A DNA stretch of 64,000 nt from Mediterraneibacter massiliensis (GCF_001487105.1 NZ_LN913001.1:308698-372697), one strand, 5' to 3'; positions 8,460-18,053 are shown, counted from the first letter of the stretch. Program-made: numbers and translations. Notes: generated from the letters alone by a model not told the origin.

Positions 8460-10559
8460 ATGGATAATCAACTGGCACTACTTACTTTATGTGGCTCCAT
8501 TATAGCGCTTTTGTTTGCAGGAAGCAGAGCGCAGAAGGTTCTGCGTTTCCCGGAAGGAAACGACGTAATGAAAAAGATTTCAGCGTCTATCCACAGAGGA
8601 GCCATGGCATATCTCAAAAGGCAGTATCGTATTCTGCTGGCATTCTTTGCAGGAATGTTTATCATTCTTAGCGTGATGGCAGCACTTGGATTACTGACCT
8701 GGTTCGTTCCGTTTGCGTTCATTACAGGGGGATTCTTTTCCGGATTGTCCGGATTCGTCGGAATGCAGATCGCAACAAGAGCAAATGCAAGGACCGCGGC
8801 AGCCTGCCAGAAAGGACTGAATAAAGGACTGCGCGTAGCGTTTTCGGCAGGTTCTGTTATGGGATTTACAGTAGTCGGACTGGGACTTTTGGATATTTCT
8901 ATTTGGTATCTGCTGCTTCGTCTGGTATTTGATCTCCCGATTGAGGATATTACCAGCACAATGCTGACATTTGGTATGGGAGCCTCATCTATGGCGTTAT
9001 TTGCCCGTGTGGGAGGAGGTATCTATACGAAAGCGGCAGATGTGGGTGCTGACTTGGTAGGTAAGGTGGAAGCGGGAATTCCGGAGGATGACCCGCGAAA
9101 TCCAGCAGTTATTGCGGATAATGTAGGTGATAATGTAGGAGATGTAGCCGGAATGGGTGCAGATCTATACGAATCTTATGTAGGTTCTATCTTATCAGCA
9201 TGTGCGCTTGGTGTCATTGCATTTAATAAGATTGAATCCGTTGACCGTGTGAATGCGGTCGTGATCCCTATGATCCTGGCAGCGGTAGGTGTCCTTGCGT
9301 CTATCCTGGGATCTATGCTGGTCAAGACGGGGGAAAGTACTGAGCAGAGTACACTTTTGAAAGCGCTTAGAAGAGGCACAAATACCAGTGCTGTTATTAT
9401 TGCGGTTGTAGCATTCCCGCTTGTATGGTTCATTTTGGGCAAAGATTTTATTGGTTTTTATTTTGCGATACTGGGAGGCCTTCTTGCAGGTGTATTAATC
9501 GGTTTCTTTACAGAATACTTTACATCAGATACATATAAACCGACGAAAAATCTTGCCTCAAAGTCAGAGACGGGTTCTGCTACCATTATTATTGGTGGGC
9601 TGAGCCTCGGCATGCTGTCAACAGCGATCCCCATCTTGATCATTGCGGTTTGTGTCATGGCAGCGTATACACTTTCCGGAGGTTTTATAGAAACTACAAG
9701 AGGACTCTACGGAATTGCTCTGGCAGCGGTTGGAATGCTTTCAACATTGGGCATCACACTTGCTACAGACGCATATGGACCAATTGCGGATAATGCAGGA
9801 GGAATTGCAGAAATGGCCGGACTGGATCCGGAAGTGAGAAAACGTACAGATGCGTTAGATTCACTTGGAAATACAACGGCAGCAACAGGGAAAGGTTTTG
9901 CGATCGGTTCGGCAGCATTGACAGCGCTTGCTTTGATCGCGTCTTATGTGGAAAAGGTACAGGAAGTAGGGGGCGCAAATATAGAACTGGACATGAGTGT
10001 CATGAATCCGGCGGTATTAGTCGGTATTTTCATAGGAGCTTGCCTTCCATTTGTATTCGCGGCGCTTACGATGTCTTCTGTGGGGCGTGCAGCGCAGAGT
10101 ATTGTTGTGGAAGTAAGGCGGCAGTTCCATGAGATCACGGGACTGATGGAAGGAAAGGCAGAGGCGGACTATGAAACATGCGTCGATATTTGTACAAGAT
10201 CTAGCTTAAAGGAAATGATCCTTCCGACGATCCTGGCAATCGTTACGCCGGTAGTGACAGGCTTGGTTCTCGGATATAACGGTGTGATCGGTATGCTGGC
10301 AGGTTCTACGTCTACAGGCTTTTTGATGGCGGTATTCATGTCGAATGCCGGAGGAGCATGGGATAATGCAAAGAAATATATTGAAAGCGGTGCTCACGGA
10401 GGAAAAGGCAGTGAATGCCATAAGGCGGCTGTTGTTGGAGATACGGTGGGCGATCCTTTCAAGGACACATCAGGACCGTCTATCAATATTCTTATCAAGC
10501 TGTTATCCATGGTTTCTATCGTATTTGCGGCATTGGTAGTCAATTATCATATATTCTGA
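8460..10559 (+). CDS. hppA: Membrane-bound ion-pumping pyrophosphatase
   Basis: The enzyme hydrolyses pyrophosphate in the membrane to export Na+ and/or H+, recovering energy in anaerobes. The protein has 699 residues and about 16 transmembrane helices. The pyrophosphate/Mg site is visible as [33 protein letters not shown] split over about residues 195-225, with a second acidic cluster [17 protein letters not shown] at the C-terminus. The [15 protein letters not shown] segment has Ala where K+-independent enzymes carry Lys, which points to the K+-dependent subclass; Na+ transport is then likely but not proved. The ATG at 8460 follows GGAGGAAGAAA. It is divergent from rpoN and followed by its own terminators. 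Confidence 0.95.
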   Translation: MDNQLALLTLCGSIIALLFAGSRAQKVLRFPEGNDVMKKISASIHRGAMAYLKRQYRILLAFFAGMFIILSVMAALGLLTWFVPFAFITGGFFSGLSGFVGMQIATRANARTAAACQKGLNKGLRVAFSAGSVMGFTVVGLGLLDISIWYLLLRLVFDLPIEDITSTMLTFGMGASSMALFARVGGGIYTKAADVGADLVGKVEAGIPEDDPRNPAVIADNVGDNVGDVAGMGADLYESYVGSILSACALGVIAFNKIESVDRVNAVVIPMILAAVGVLASILGSMLVKTGESTEQSTLLKALRRGTNTSAVIIAVVAFPLVWFILGKDFIGFYFAILGGLLAGVLIGFFTEYFTSDTYKPTKNLASKSETGSATIIIGGLSLGMLSTAIPILIIAVCVMAAYTLSGGFIETTRGLYGIALAAVGMLSTLGITLATDAYGPIADNAGGIAEMAGLDPEVRKRTDALDSLGNTTAATGKGFAIGSAALTALALIASYVEKVQEVGGANIELDMSVMNPAVLVGIFIGACLPFVFAALTMSSVGRAAQSIVVEVRRQFHEITGLMEGKAEADYETCVDICTRSSLKEMILPTILAIVTPVVTGLVLGYNGVIGMLAGSTSTGFLMAVFMSNAGGAWDNAKKYIESGAHGGKGSECHKAAVVGDTVGDPFKDTSGPSINILIKLLSMVSIVFAALVVNYHIF

Positions 10560-10610
10560 CCGACGGAATGTTTGGCTTAGTGTATTTCTCGGAAAAATAA
10601 AATGCAGAAG

Positions 10611-10639
10611 AAAGGGTGGAGAGTGTTTCCATCCTTTTT
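10611..10639 (+). terminator. Terminator of hppA
   Basis: AAAGGGTGGA pairs with TCCATCCTTT (one G-U pair) around a 7-base loop and is followed by T residues. Confidence 0.7.
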
Positions 10640-10674
10640 CATTTCATAGGAAATTATTTCCTATGAAATGAAAA
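10636..10674. repeat. Perfect 18-bp-arm palindrome behind hppA
   Basis: The arms at 10636-10653 and 10657-10674 pair perfectly around the 3-base loop TTA. The first arm shares its T-tract with the preceding terminator, so the two hairpins overlap. The T- and A-rich flanks allow termination on both strands. Confidence 0.8.
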
Positions 10675-10797
10675 TACTACGTACGGATTACGCTGCGGTA
10701 AAAAAAGTATCGTGTTGTTTCAAATAGGCTCTGTTTGCCGCATATATATAATTTAATGGGAAAGTCTGCTATAATGATGAATAAGGAGGTAAGCGGA

Positions 10798-11361
10798 ATG
10801 AGAAAATATATAGAGTTTAGAAGATCTGCTCTGTGGACATCGGTTGTTTTTATCATACTTGGCATGGTATTGGCAATATATCCTGAGATGAGTGGGATCG
10901 TGTTTACCAGAGGACTGGCAGTGGGAACCTTGATCTATGCGGCAGTACGTTTTTATAGATGGAGAAAGGAACGGATAAAGGGGTATCTTGCGATCGGAGA
11001 TTTTATGCTCGGCCTCGTATTTGGCTTCATAGGATTGCTTGGGATTTTTAGTCCTGAGACGATACTTTCTTTTTTGCCATTTGTCACGGGAGCGGCATTG
11101 ATCTTGGATGGAATTGTAAAAGCGCCGGTCGTTATTGAAATGATGAAAGTGGGAAGTGCCCTGCACATTCCGATAGCATTATCAGCTGTTTTGCCGTTAT
11201 TGTTCGGTGTGTTTTTAGTGGCTTTTCCATTTAAGGCGGCGGCTGCGCTGATCATGGTGTTTGGCATTTTTTTAATAGCAGATGGGGCATGTGATATTAT
11301 AGGAATTATTTATTTTAAAAAATATGAACACGAGGAAAATGCATACAGAAGAGGAGAATAG
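10798..11361 (+). CDS. DUF308-type multi-spanning membrane protein
   Basis: The 187-residue, very hydrophobic protein has six predicted membrane segments arranged as repeated pairs (for example ALWTSVVFIILGMVLAIYP near the N-terminus, and LPLLFGVFLVAFPFKAAAAL later). This is the pattern of DUF308/HdeD-like inner membrane proteins. I chose ATG at 10798, preceded by AAGGAGGT; upstream ATGs in the same frame lack this. The stop lies 3 bp before the next gene, so the two are probably co-transcribed. Function unknown. Confidence 0.7.
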   Translation: MRKYIEFRRSALWTSVVFIILGMVLAIYPEMSGIVFTRGLAVGTLIYAAVRFYRWRKERIKGYLAIGDFMLGLVFGFIGLLGIFSPETILSFLPFVTGAALILDGIVKAPVVIEMMKVGSALHIPIALSAVLPLLFGVFLVAFPFKAAAALIMVFGIFLIADGACDIIGIIYFKKYEHEENAYRRGE

Positions 11362-11364
11362 GAT

Positions 11365-12282
11365 ATGTATGATTTGTGGCAATGGCTTTTATTTTTCTAT
11401 ATATACAGTTTCATAGGCTGGATATGGGAATCTTGCTATGTTTCAGCGCAGAAAAGAAAGTGGGTAAACCGAGGCTTTTTAAACGGACCTTTTCTTCCTA
11501 TCTATGGCTGCGGGGCATTGGCAGTTTTGGTGAGCACGATACCGGTCAGAGAAAATGTGCTGCTGATTTTTGTCTTTGGAATGACAGGGGCAACTATCCT
11601 AGAATATTTCACCGGATGGGGAATGGAAAAACTTTTTAAGGTCAAATACTGGGATTACAGCAGGCAGCCCTTCAATTTGAACGGGCATATATGTCTGCTT
11701 GCTTCTCTGGGATGGGGACTTTTTTCAGTTATTATGATAAAGGGAATCCATATCCCTGTTGAAAAGGCTGTGTTGTCATTACCGGAAGTGGCAGGAGAAG
11801 CAGTAGCCTTTTGCTTTACAATATATATGAGCATAGATTTCACGGTTTCTTTCAGAGAGGCTATGGATATGCGGGAAATGCTGGAAAAACTGCAGGAAAG
11901 CAAGGATTATATACATAGAATGCAAAAAAGGCTTGAAGTGATCTCGGCAGTTGCGGCAGATGAATACCATCAGTATCTTAAGGAGCGGGAACAGAAAAAG
12001 GCAGGACGGAAAGAGCAGTTTGCAGAGAATCTTGCAGCTATGCGTACGGTAAGAAAGAAGATGTTGGAGGAACTGTGGAATAAGGCAGAAGCACTGAAGA
12101 AAGAAAATGGCAACGTGAAGGAATGGGCAGAAATAAAAGAAGGGATTCGAGAAGAACTTCTGAAAATGGGTGAAAGAAGGACGAAAGAATATAAAAAAGT
12201 CGTGCATCATATAAGAAGAAACCCAAAGGTAATCTCCAAGAAATACCAGGAAGTATTGGATGATATTAAGAAGCTGATGTAG
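11365..12282 (+). CDS. Putative ABC-transporter type IV (PF06541-like) membrane protein
   Basis: The first 170 residues contain five hydrophobic segments and the WIWESCYVSAQKRKWVNRGFLNGPFLPIYG signature (residues about 20-50) typical of the family named putative ABC transporter type IV. Despite that name, transport activity has not been shown for the family as far as I know. Residues about 170-305 form a charged, probably coiled-coil cytoplasmic tail rich in Lys and Glu, longer than the minimal family member. GGAG lies upstream of ATG 11365. It follows the DUF308-like gene by 3 bp and is closed by a terminator at 12337. Confidence 0.7.
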   Translation: MYDLWQWLLFFYIYSFIGWIWESCYVSAQKRKWVNRGFLNGPFLPIYGCGALAVLVSTIPVRENVLLIFVFGMTGATILEYFTGWGMEKLFKVKYWDYSRQPFNLNGHICLLASLGWGLFSVIMIKGIHIPVEKAVLSLPEVAGEAVAFCFTIYMSIDFTVSFREAMDMREMLEKLQESKDYIHRMQKRLEVISAVAADEYHQYLKEREQKKAGRKEQFAENLAAMRTVRKKMLEELWNKAEALKKENGNVKEWAEIKEGIREELLKMGERRTKEYKKVVHHIRRNPKVISKKYQEVLDDIKKLM

Positions 12283-12336
12283 GGAAGCAAATGATGTAAA
12301 GCCGGACTAAATACATATGGGTAAAAAAGAGGAAGA

Positions 12337-12378
12337 ATGAGTGTTGTGTGCCGTATTGCACAGACACTCATTTTTTTG
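12337..12378 (+). terminator. Terminator after the membrane-protein pair
   Basis: ATGAGTGTTGTG pairs imperfectly with CACAGACACTCAT and is followed by seven T. Confidence 0.7.
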
Positions 12379-12463
12379 ACTAAAAATAGAATGAGGTGCA
12401 AAAATTGTTAAGAATAAAACAAGGAGAGTTATAAAAAAGAATAAAAATGTAATATATTTAACA

Positions 12464-12499
12464 TTTGTTATTGACATAACAAAAATGCGGTGTTATATT
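12464..12499 (+). promoter_or_regulatory. Promoter with embedded operator palindrome for the nucleoside cluster
   Basis: TTGACA (12471-12476) and TATATT (12494-12499) are 17 bp apart, a strong sigma-70-type promoter. The -35 hexamer is exactly the 6-bp spacer of a perfect inverted repeat with 7-bp arms TTTGTTA (12464-12470) and TAACAAA (12477-12483). A repressor bound here would block polymerase. The DeoR-type regulator at the end of the cluster is the obvious candidate (inference). Confidence 0.75.
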
Positions 12500-12565
12500 T
12501 ACAGTGTAGTAAATTTCAAAGATAAAAAGAGGATGACAATCAGTGTGAATTAGGAGGAATGGAAA

Positions 12566-13261
12566 ATGTTATCAGTAAATGAATTTGCGAAGCATCTGGA
12601 TTTGGCGTATTTAGCTCCGAATCTTCAGAAAAAGGACATTATTGAAGCCTGCGAGATAGCAAAAAAATATCATGTAAATGCGGTGAATGTAAATTCTTGT
12701 TGGGCAGAATTAGTCGTGAATGAACTGAAAGGAACAGATGTTGGTCCTAGTGCAGTAATTGGATTCCCGTATGGCGCAATGTCTACTAAGTCAAAGCTGT
12801 ATGAACTCCAGGAGATGGTTGACCTGGGATGTACAGCATGCGATATGGTAATTAATATTGGCGCTGTGAAAGATGGAGATTGGGAACTTGTTCGTCATGA
12901 AGTGAGTGAGTTTGTTCGAATTTGTGGGGAAAATTGTGATACTAAGCTTATTTTTGAAGTTGGATTTTTAACAGATGAAGAAATTGCAAAGTTGACACAG
13001 ATATGTTGTGAGTGCGGAGTAACATATGTTAAAACGGCAACGGGATCTCAGGCGTTTCCAACAGAACATCAGGTAAGAATCATGAAAGAAAATCTTTCAG
13101 GAGATACAAAGATTAAAGTTTCAGGCGTACCTAGAACATTTACAATGTCAGCAGCGCTCTATATGTTTGAACATCTTGGAGTCAGCCTTTGTGGAACGAG
13201 AAGTGCAGGGAAACTTGTTCAGGAATACAGTGATTATTTAAAAGAGTTGGAAGCAAAATAA
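12566..13261 (+). CDS. deoC: Deoxyribose-phosphate aldolase family protein
   Basis: DeoC splits 2-deoxyribose-5-phosphate into acetaldehyde and glyceraldehyde-3-phosphate through a Lys Schiff base. The 231-residue barrel keeps the expected catalytic set: Asp93 in DMVINIGAV, Schiff-base Lys156 in YVKTATG and Lys184 in IKVSGV. The N-terminus (KHLDLAYLAPNL) and the KVSGVPRTF phosphate loop differ from the usual DHTLLKP and KASGGIR, so substrate preference may differ. It is the first gene after the promoter and operator, with AGGAGG before ATG 12566. Context with phosphopentomutase, phosphorylase and an alcohol dehydrogenase supports deoxynucleoside breakdown. Confidence 0.85.
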   Translation: MLSVNEFAKHLDLAYLAPNLQKKDIIEACEIAKKYHVNAVNVNSCWAELVVNELKGTDVGPSAVIGFPYGAMSTKSKLYELQEMVDLGCTACDMVINIGAVKDGDWELVRHEVSEFVRICGENCDTKLIFEVGFLTDEEIAKLTQICCECGVTYVKTATGSQAFPTEHQVRIMKENLSGDTKIKVSGVPRTFTMSAALYMFEHLGVSLCGTRSAGKLVQEYSDYLKELEAK

Positions 13262-13278
13262 GATTTTAGGAGGTTATT

Positions 13279-14592
13279 ATGCAGACTGTTAATTATACAT
13301 TAGCATCACTTGTGGGTGGGAATATTCAGATCGTATCACAGGACGAAAGTTATGTAAGAAGAGCTCTTCACCAAAGTATTAGCTTTGAAGAATTCGAGTT
13401 CCTTCAGAAAACAATTGATTATATCGGTGTAAGCGCAAGGTTTAAAGACGTGATCGATCTTTTTCATGTACCGGAAGGAGAAACACCGGCAGGTTTTAAA
13501 ATTGAATATAATATGAAAGAAAATCGCTATTTAGAGATTGACCTTGTTCGAAATATTTCATATGATAAGAACGGAAAGAAAAGACCTACTAAATTTATCT
13601 ATTCAGCAGATACAGCGAACCCGTATGAAGTTGAACCGATCAAAAATCTTATTGGTAATTTAACATGTAACCCGGGTATTATTTATGACCTGTTTATTAA
13701 CAATCCTGAGGCCAATGTTGGACATAAATTCAAAACAAGAAATGAAGTTATGAAAGAAATCGCGGATATATTGGGACCAGGATGTGACATCAGTGTTGAA
13801 GTTAATAATCCGTTTGCGGATGAGAAGCAGATTTTGGAGGAAGCAGAAGAATTCCGTGAAATGTTCTCTGATTATAGAATGGTTCTTAAGATTCCGCATA
13901 CGGGTCCGGTTAATGCACAGAACGTGGGTCAGTTGCTGGAAGGGGACAAGCGTCTTTCCACACGTTGGAATCAGGCTAATACGGCAGATTATTTAAGAGG
14001 ACATAATCTGGCTCTTAAGATGAAAGAACATGGTTTCCGGATCAACTATACGCTGATGTTTGAACCATGGCAGACAGGAATGGCTCTTCAAGCAAAACCA
14101 TACTTTATCAATAGCTTTGTACGCCAGCGTTTTGGAGTGACAACATATATTAATGGACTTTTAACAGCTTACCAGAAGACATTTGATGAAAGATTCCTGA
14201 AAGATCTTAGGGCATTTATGATCCAGTGGGATATTCTTTCTAAAAATGATGAAGATGCAGATCTTCGCCTTGTAGAAAAAATCGCCAGAGAGACTATAGA
14301 ATATAGAAAGATTAATGAAAAAGAAGGCTTTGACGGCATGGATGGTGTGAGACATAACCTGAGAATGCTTCGCAACTCAAACCTGGAAGACACAAGATTG
14401 ATCATCTGTAGTATTGAAGGATCAAGAATGTATCCGGAACTTGATAAGTTAATGACAGAGCCAGAGTTCCAGGACATGACGGATAAGATCGTTATCACAA
14501 CAGAACCGGCATATCTTGCGCAGAATACTTCAGCACCACAGATCATTACATATCAAAGAAGATTTATGAATGCAGCAAATGGTGAGAAATAA
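13279..14592 (+). CDS. Long transaldolase-like protein
   Basis: The 437-residue protein shows scattered but ordered transaldolase features: Asp111 in SADTANPYEVE with NLTCNPGIIYD (compare TNPSL), EVNNPFADEKQI, a candidate Schiff-base Lys204 in MVLKIPHTGPV, and INYTLMFEPWQTGMALQAKPYFINSFV split over about residues 255-285. Standard transaldolases are 215-320 residues; the first 100 or so residues here are extra and unrecognised. The gene lies 17 bp after deoC and just before a strong terminator, so these two genes form the high-expression front of the operon. Likely role: moving carbon between sugar phosphates in the cytoplasm, but the true substrate is unknown. Confidence 0.65.
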   Translation: MQTVNYTLASLVGGNIQIVSQDESYVRRALHQSISFEEFEFLQKTIDYIGVSARFKDVIDLFHVPEGETPAGFKIEYNMKENRYLEIDLVRNISYDKNGKKRPTKFIYSADTANPYEVEPIKNLIGNLTCNPGIIYDLFINNPEANVGHKFKTRNEVMKEIADILGPGCDISVEVNNPFADEKQILEEAEEFREMFSDYRMVLKIPHTGPVNAQNVGQLLEGDKRLSTRWNQANTADYLRGHNLALKMKEHGFRINYTLMFEPWQTGMALQAKPYFINSFVRQRFGVTTYINGLLTAYQKTFDERFLKDLRAFMIQWDILSKNDEDADLRLVEKIARETIEYRKINEKEGFDGMDGVRHNLRMLRNSNLEDTRLIICSIEGSRMYPELDKLMTEPEFQDMTDKIVITTEPAYLAQNTSAPQIITYQRRFMNAANGEK

Positions 14593-14599
14593 GATTTAG

Positions 14600-14630
14600 A
14601 AAGGCGCCAATGCTAATTGGCGCCTTTTTG
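14600..14630 (+). terminator. Strong intrinsic terminator inside the cluster
   Basis: AAAGGCGCCAAT and ATTGGCGCCTTT form a perfect 12-bp stem with a 4-base loop (GCTA), directly followed by further T residues. No new promoter is apparent in the 27 bp before the next gene, so downstream genes appear to depend on read-through. Confidence 0.85.
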
Positions 14631-14656
14631 AACATTGATAGGAGGAAAAATAAAAG

Positions 14657-15184
14657 ATGAGCAAGACCCGTTTTTTTGTATTTGCTGTATATGTTGGTCT
14701 TCAATCTTTCTTACTCCAACTTGTTGATCAGCTGATTGGAGCGCGATTCGTTTCGGGAGGAACAAAAGGGTTTGTGTTTGTAGCTTTTCAAAGCTGGGCA
14801 TTGTATTTTCTCTTAGGAAGTACTGTGAAAAAAGGGTTAAAAGGTTTAGCTGGATATTTTATGGGAATCGTATTTGCGATAGTCATGCTCAAGATGGGCG
14901 GTATACTGGGCGGACTGGGAATATTTGCTATTCCTGTTACAGCACTTATCATTGTTCCGATCATGATGTATTTTGAGTATGCCCCGTTCTACATTAGTGA
15001 TGTAGCAACATTTTTTGTGGGAGCTGGAGCGTTCTATGGGATTTATAATTACGTAGAGGGAATTACGATCATACAGACCTCAATGATAGAAATGCTGTAT
15101 TGTGTATTGGGACTGGCCAGTGGTTGGATGACAGTTTTATTTAGAAATTGGTATGAAAATAAGCAATATCACTCGTTAAAGTGA
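14657..15184 (+). CDS. DUF1097-like integral membrane protein
   Basis: The 175-residue protein has five or six hydrophobic segments, short loops and a short basic tail. Size and pattern (a glycine-rich KGLKGLAGYFMGIVFAIV helix, then IFAIPVTALIIVPIMM) resemble DUF1097/YcdZ proteins. AGGAGG precedes ATG 14657. Its place between sugar-phosphate enzymes and phosphopentomutase suggests a transport or sensing role in nucleoside use, but nothing in the sequence proves this. Confidence 0.5.
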   Translation: MSKTRFFVFAVYVGLQSFLLQLVDQLIGARFVSGGTKGFVFVAFQSWALYFLLGSTVKKGLKGLAGYFMGIVFAIVMLKMGGILGGLGIFAIPVTALIIVPIMMYFEYAPFYISDVATFFVGAGAFYGIYNYVEGITIIQTSMIEMLYCVLGLASGWMTVLFRNWYENKQYHSLK

Positions 15185-15200
15185 TAAAGGAGGAAAATAG

Positions 15201-15638
15201 ATGAGCAAACTTGATAAGCTTACATACATTAATGATATTTGTTTGTTTGTGAAAGATTTTCAGGGGGCGTTGAAGTTTTATACAGAAAAATTCGGCTTTA
15301 AAATAAAGAGACTTCAGCCAGATCCAGAACATGCGAATTATGCTGAGTTTGAATTTCATGGAACTGCGGTGACATTATGGGAGAAAAAGGGACTTTGCGA
15401 GGTTGTAGATCACAAATATATTGACGGTGACGGGCATCATTTCATGATAGCGGTTAAAGTGCCAGAACTTCAGGATGTTGATGATATTGCTGAAGAACTG
15501 ATCGGAAACGGAGTAAATTGTCTTACACCCCCTACAACATATCCATTTGGCTCACGTGCAGCATATTTCCAGGATCATGAAGGAAATGTATGGGAAGTAT
15601 TTGCATGGGAAGAGGGAAATGGTCCAGGGCTTCTTTAA
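15201..15638 (+). CDS. VOC (glyoxalase/bleomycin-resistance fold) family protein
   Basis: The 145-residue protein has the paired beta-alpha-beta-beta-beta fold signs: YINDICLFVKDFQGALKFYTEKFGF at the N-terminus (first about 35 residues) and a C-terminal DHEGNVWEVF strand whose Glu is the usual metal ligand. Relatives include glyoxalase I and various isomerases and dioxygenases; the substrate cannot be told. The gene follows the membrane protein by 16 bp with AAAGGAGG before ATG. A role with a reactive aldehyde or sugar intermediate would fit the cluster (inference). Confidence 0.7.
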   Translation: MSKLDKLTYINDICLFVKDFQGALKFYTEKFGFKIKRLQPDPEHANYAEFEFHGTAVTLWEKKGLCEVVDHKYIDGDGHHFMIAVKVPELQDVDDIAEELIGNGVNCLTPPTTYPFGSRAAYFQDHEGNVWEVFAWEEGNGPGLL

Positions 15639-15674
15639 TGGCAGCAGAATAGTCAGAGTGAAAAGGAGGCGCTT

Positions 15675-16838
15675 ATGTCAAGAATTGCTTTGATCGTATT
15701 GGATAGTTGTGGAGTCGGAGAACTTCCTGACGCAGCAGAGTTTGGCGATGCGGGGACGAACACAATTCGCCATGTGGATGAATATGTTGGTGGAATGACT
15801 ATTCCGAATTTGAAAAATCTTGGTTTATTTAATATAGAGGATACAGGGTTGAAGCCAATCGGGGATCCGATAGGTTGCTTTGGTAAATCTCGGGAGAGAG
15901 GAAAAGCCAAAGATACAACAAACGGACATTTTGAGATTGCGGGACTTGTAGTAGAAACCCCGTTTAAAGTGTTTGGAGACGAGTTCCCACCAAGAATAAT
16001 TTCTGAGCTGGAAAAGCGGATCGGAACAAAAGTAATTGGAAATTATCCTGCATCAGGAACAGAAATTATCCAAGTGCTGGGAGATGAGCATGTTCGAACG
16101 GGCTATCCTATTGTCTATCTTTCGGCAGATAGTTTAATGCAGATCGCAATGCATGAAAGTGTTATCCCGCTGGAGCGGCAGTATGAAATCTGCCGGATCG
16201 CAAGAGAACTTCTGACGGGTGACGATACAGTAAGCAGGGTGATATGCAGACCTTTCACAGGCGAGAGCGGAAATTATTACCGTACAGAAAATAGAAAAGA
16301 TTTCTCGGTCGATCCTCCGGGAGAAACGGTATTAGACCTTTTGAAAGAAAAAGGAAAAGATGTAATTGCCGTAGGAAAGATAGAGGATATATTTAATCGA
16401 AGAGGAATCACAAAGATAGATCATACCAAAAATAATAGAGAAGGAATACAGGCGACATTAAAGTATCTGGATACAGATTATGACGGATTGCTTTTTGTGA
16501 ACCTTGTAGATTTTGATATGTTATATGGGCATAGAAACAATCCGAATGGATATGCAGAGGCCTTAGAATATTTTGATAAGTATCTTCCGGATATGATGGA
16601 TAAACTTAAGGAAGATGATATTTTAATCGTTACAGCTGACCATGGATGTGATCCGACGACACCGGGGACGGATCATACACGGGAACATATTCCTATTCTG
16701 GTGTATGGAAAAAATCTCCGAAAAGGAGTAAATCTTGGAGTGCGGGAGACATTTGCAGATATAGCGGCAACTGTGGCAGAGTATTTTGGCTATGAATTTT
16801 CAGCAGGGACATCGTTCCTTAAGGAAATTGTAGAATAG
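15675..16838 (+). CDS. deoB: Phosphopentomutase
   Basis: DeoB converts ribose-1-phosphate or 2-deoxyribose-1-phosphate to the 5-phosphates, linking nucleoside phosphorolysis to DeoC or the pentose phosphate pathway. The 387 residues match the family. Seen motifs: [19 protein letters not shown] at the N-terminus with the first metal Asp, [11 protein letters not shown] with the phospho-acceptor Thr region, and the C-terminal metal sites [20 protein letters not shown]. The two-metal alkaline-phosphatase-type core is therefore complete. AAAGGAGG precedes ATG 15675. Confidence 0.95.
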   Translation: MSRIALIVLDSCGVGELPDAAEFGDAGTNTIRHVDEYVGGMTIPNLKNLGLFNIEDTGLKPIGDPIGCFGKSRERGKAKDTTNGHFEIAGLVVETPFKVFGDEFPPRIISELEKRIGTKVIGNYPASGTEIIQVLGDEHVRTGYPIVYLSADSLMQIAMHESVIPLERQYEICRIARELLTGDDTVSRVICRPFTGESGNYYRTENRKDFSVDPPGETVLDLLKEKGKDVIAVGKIEDIFNRRGITKIDHTKNNREGIQATLKYLDTDYDGLLFVNLVDFDMLYGHRNNPNGYAEALEYFDKYLPDMMDKLKEDDILIVTADHGCDPTTPGTDHTREHIPILVYGKNLRKGVNLGVRETFADIAATVAEYFGYEFSAGTSFLKEIVE

Positions 16839-16853
16839 CAGACAGGAGGAAAT

Positions 16854-18023
16854 ATGGACAATTTTGAATTTATGTCACCTACTAAATTTATTCTGGAGAA
16901 AGATGCAGATTTGTTGTGTGGCAGCGAAGTGAAAAAGATTTCTGATAATGTCCTTTTTGTTCATTATGGAGATAGTTTTACATATGAGTCAGGACTTCAT
17001 GCAAGAATAACGAAGGCTCTTGAAGAGGCGGGAGTTACGTGTTATGAATTGCCGGGAGTTGAACCAAATCCGAAGGTCGATCTTGTTCGTAAAGGTATTG
17101 AGTTATGTAAGAAACATAATATTGGCTGCATTTTGGCTGCTGGAGGAGGAAGTGTCATAGATACAGCAAAAGCAGTTGGAATTGGAGCAAAATATGATGG
17201 GGATGTTTGGGATTTTTATAGCAAGAAGGCGGTCCCGACAGGTTCACTTCCGGTAGGAACGATCATGACTCTTCCCGCAACAGGAAGTGAAGGAAGTAAC
17301 GGAAGTGTCATCAAGAATCCGGAAACAGGCGAGAGCGCAGATGTTATGGCGGATTTTATCAGACCGGTATTTACATTGATGAACCCGGATCTGACACTTA
17401 CGGTTCCGAAAAGACAAACAGTATTTGGAATTATTGACATGTTTTCACATGTATTGGAAAGATATTTTTCAAGCTCTGTAAACACCTATCTGACAGATTA
17501 TTTGTGCGAGGGTGTCATGAAATCGATCCTCGTCAACGCAAAAGCGCTTATGAAAGATCTCAAAGATTATAATGCCAGAGCAGAGCTTATGTGGACATCA
17601 GTTGTGGCGCATAATGGACTTCTCGCGACAGGACGGAATCAGGATTGGGCAACGCATACAATAGGAGTACAATTAGGAGCACAGTACAATTGTGTACATG
17701 GGGCAACGCTTTCCGTTTTGTTCCCGAATTGGGCAAGATATGTATATAAGGACAATCTGCCTAGATTTGTACAGTTTGCTAATCGAGTATTTGGAATAGA
17801 AATTGATCTCTATGATCAAGAAAAAACAGCGCTTGAAGGAATCGAAAAAATGGCGGAATTCTTCCATTCCATGGGAGGTCCGGTAACATTAGCAGATCTT
17901 GGCGTGGAAAATGATGAAAAGATACGTCAGATGGCGGAGGACGCATGTCGATTCGGCTCTATAGGAGGATTAAAAGCACTGGATGCAGATGATGTAGAAG
18001 CAATTTACAGACTTTCCATGTAA
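16854..18023 (+). CDS. Iron-containing alcohol dehydrogenase
   Basis: The 389-residue group III alcohol dehydrogenase resembles BdhA/YqhD-type NAD(P)H-dependent aldehyde reductases. Visible are the dinucleotide loop GGGSVIDTAKAVG (about residue 100), the substrate loop LPATGSEGSNGSVI, and the metal-binding stretches DMFSHVLERYF and HTIGVQLGAQYNCVHGATLS. It follows deoB by 15 bp with AGGAGG before ATG. In this cluster the most direct job would be reducing acetaldehyde released by DeoC to ethanol, which regenerates NAD(P)+ (inference). Confidence 0.88.
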   Translation: MDNFEFMSPTKFILEKDADLLCGSEVKKISDNVLFVHYGDSFTYESGLHARITKALEEAGVTCYELPGVEPNPKVDLVRKGIELCKKHNIGCILAAGGGSVIDTAKAVGIGAKYDGDVWDFYSKKAVPTGSLPVGTIMTLPATGSEGSNGSVIKNPETGESADVMADFIRPVFTLMNPDLTLTVPKRQTVFGIIDMFSHVLERYFSSSVNTYLTDYLCEGVMKSILVNAKALMKDLKDYNARAELMWTSVVAHNGLLATGRNQDWATHTIGVQLGAQYNCVHGATLSVLFPNWARYVYKDNLPRFVQFANRVFGIEIDLYDQEKTALEGIEKMAEFFHSMGGPVTLADLGVENDEKIRQMAEDACRFGSIGGLKALDADDVEAIYRLSM

Positions 18024-18053
18024 TACGGAATCAAGTGTTTTGGGGAGGAAAGT

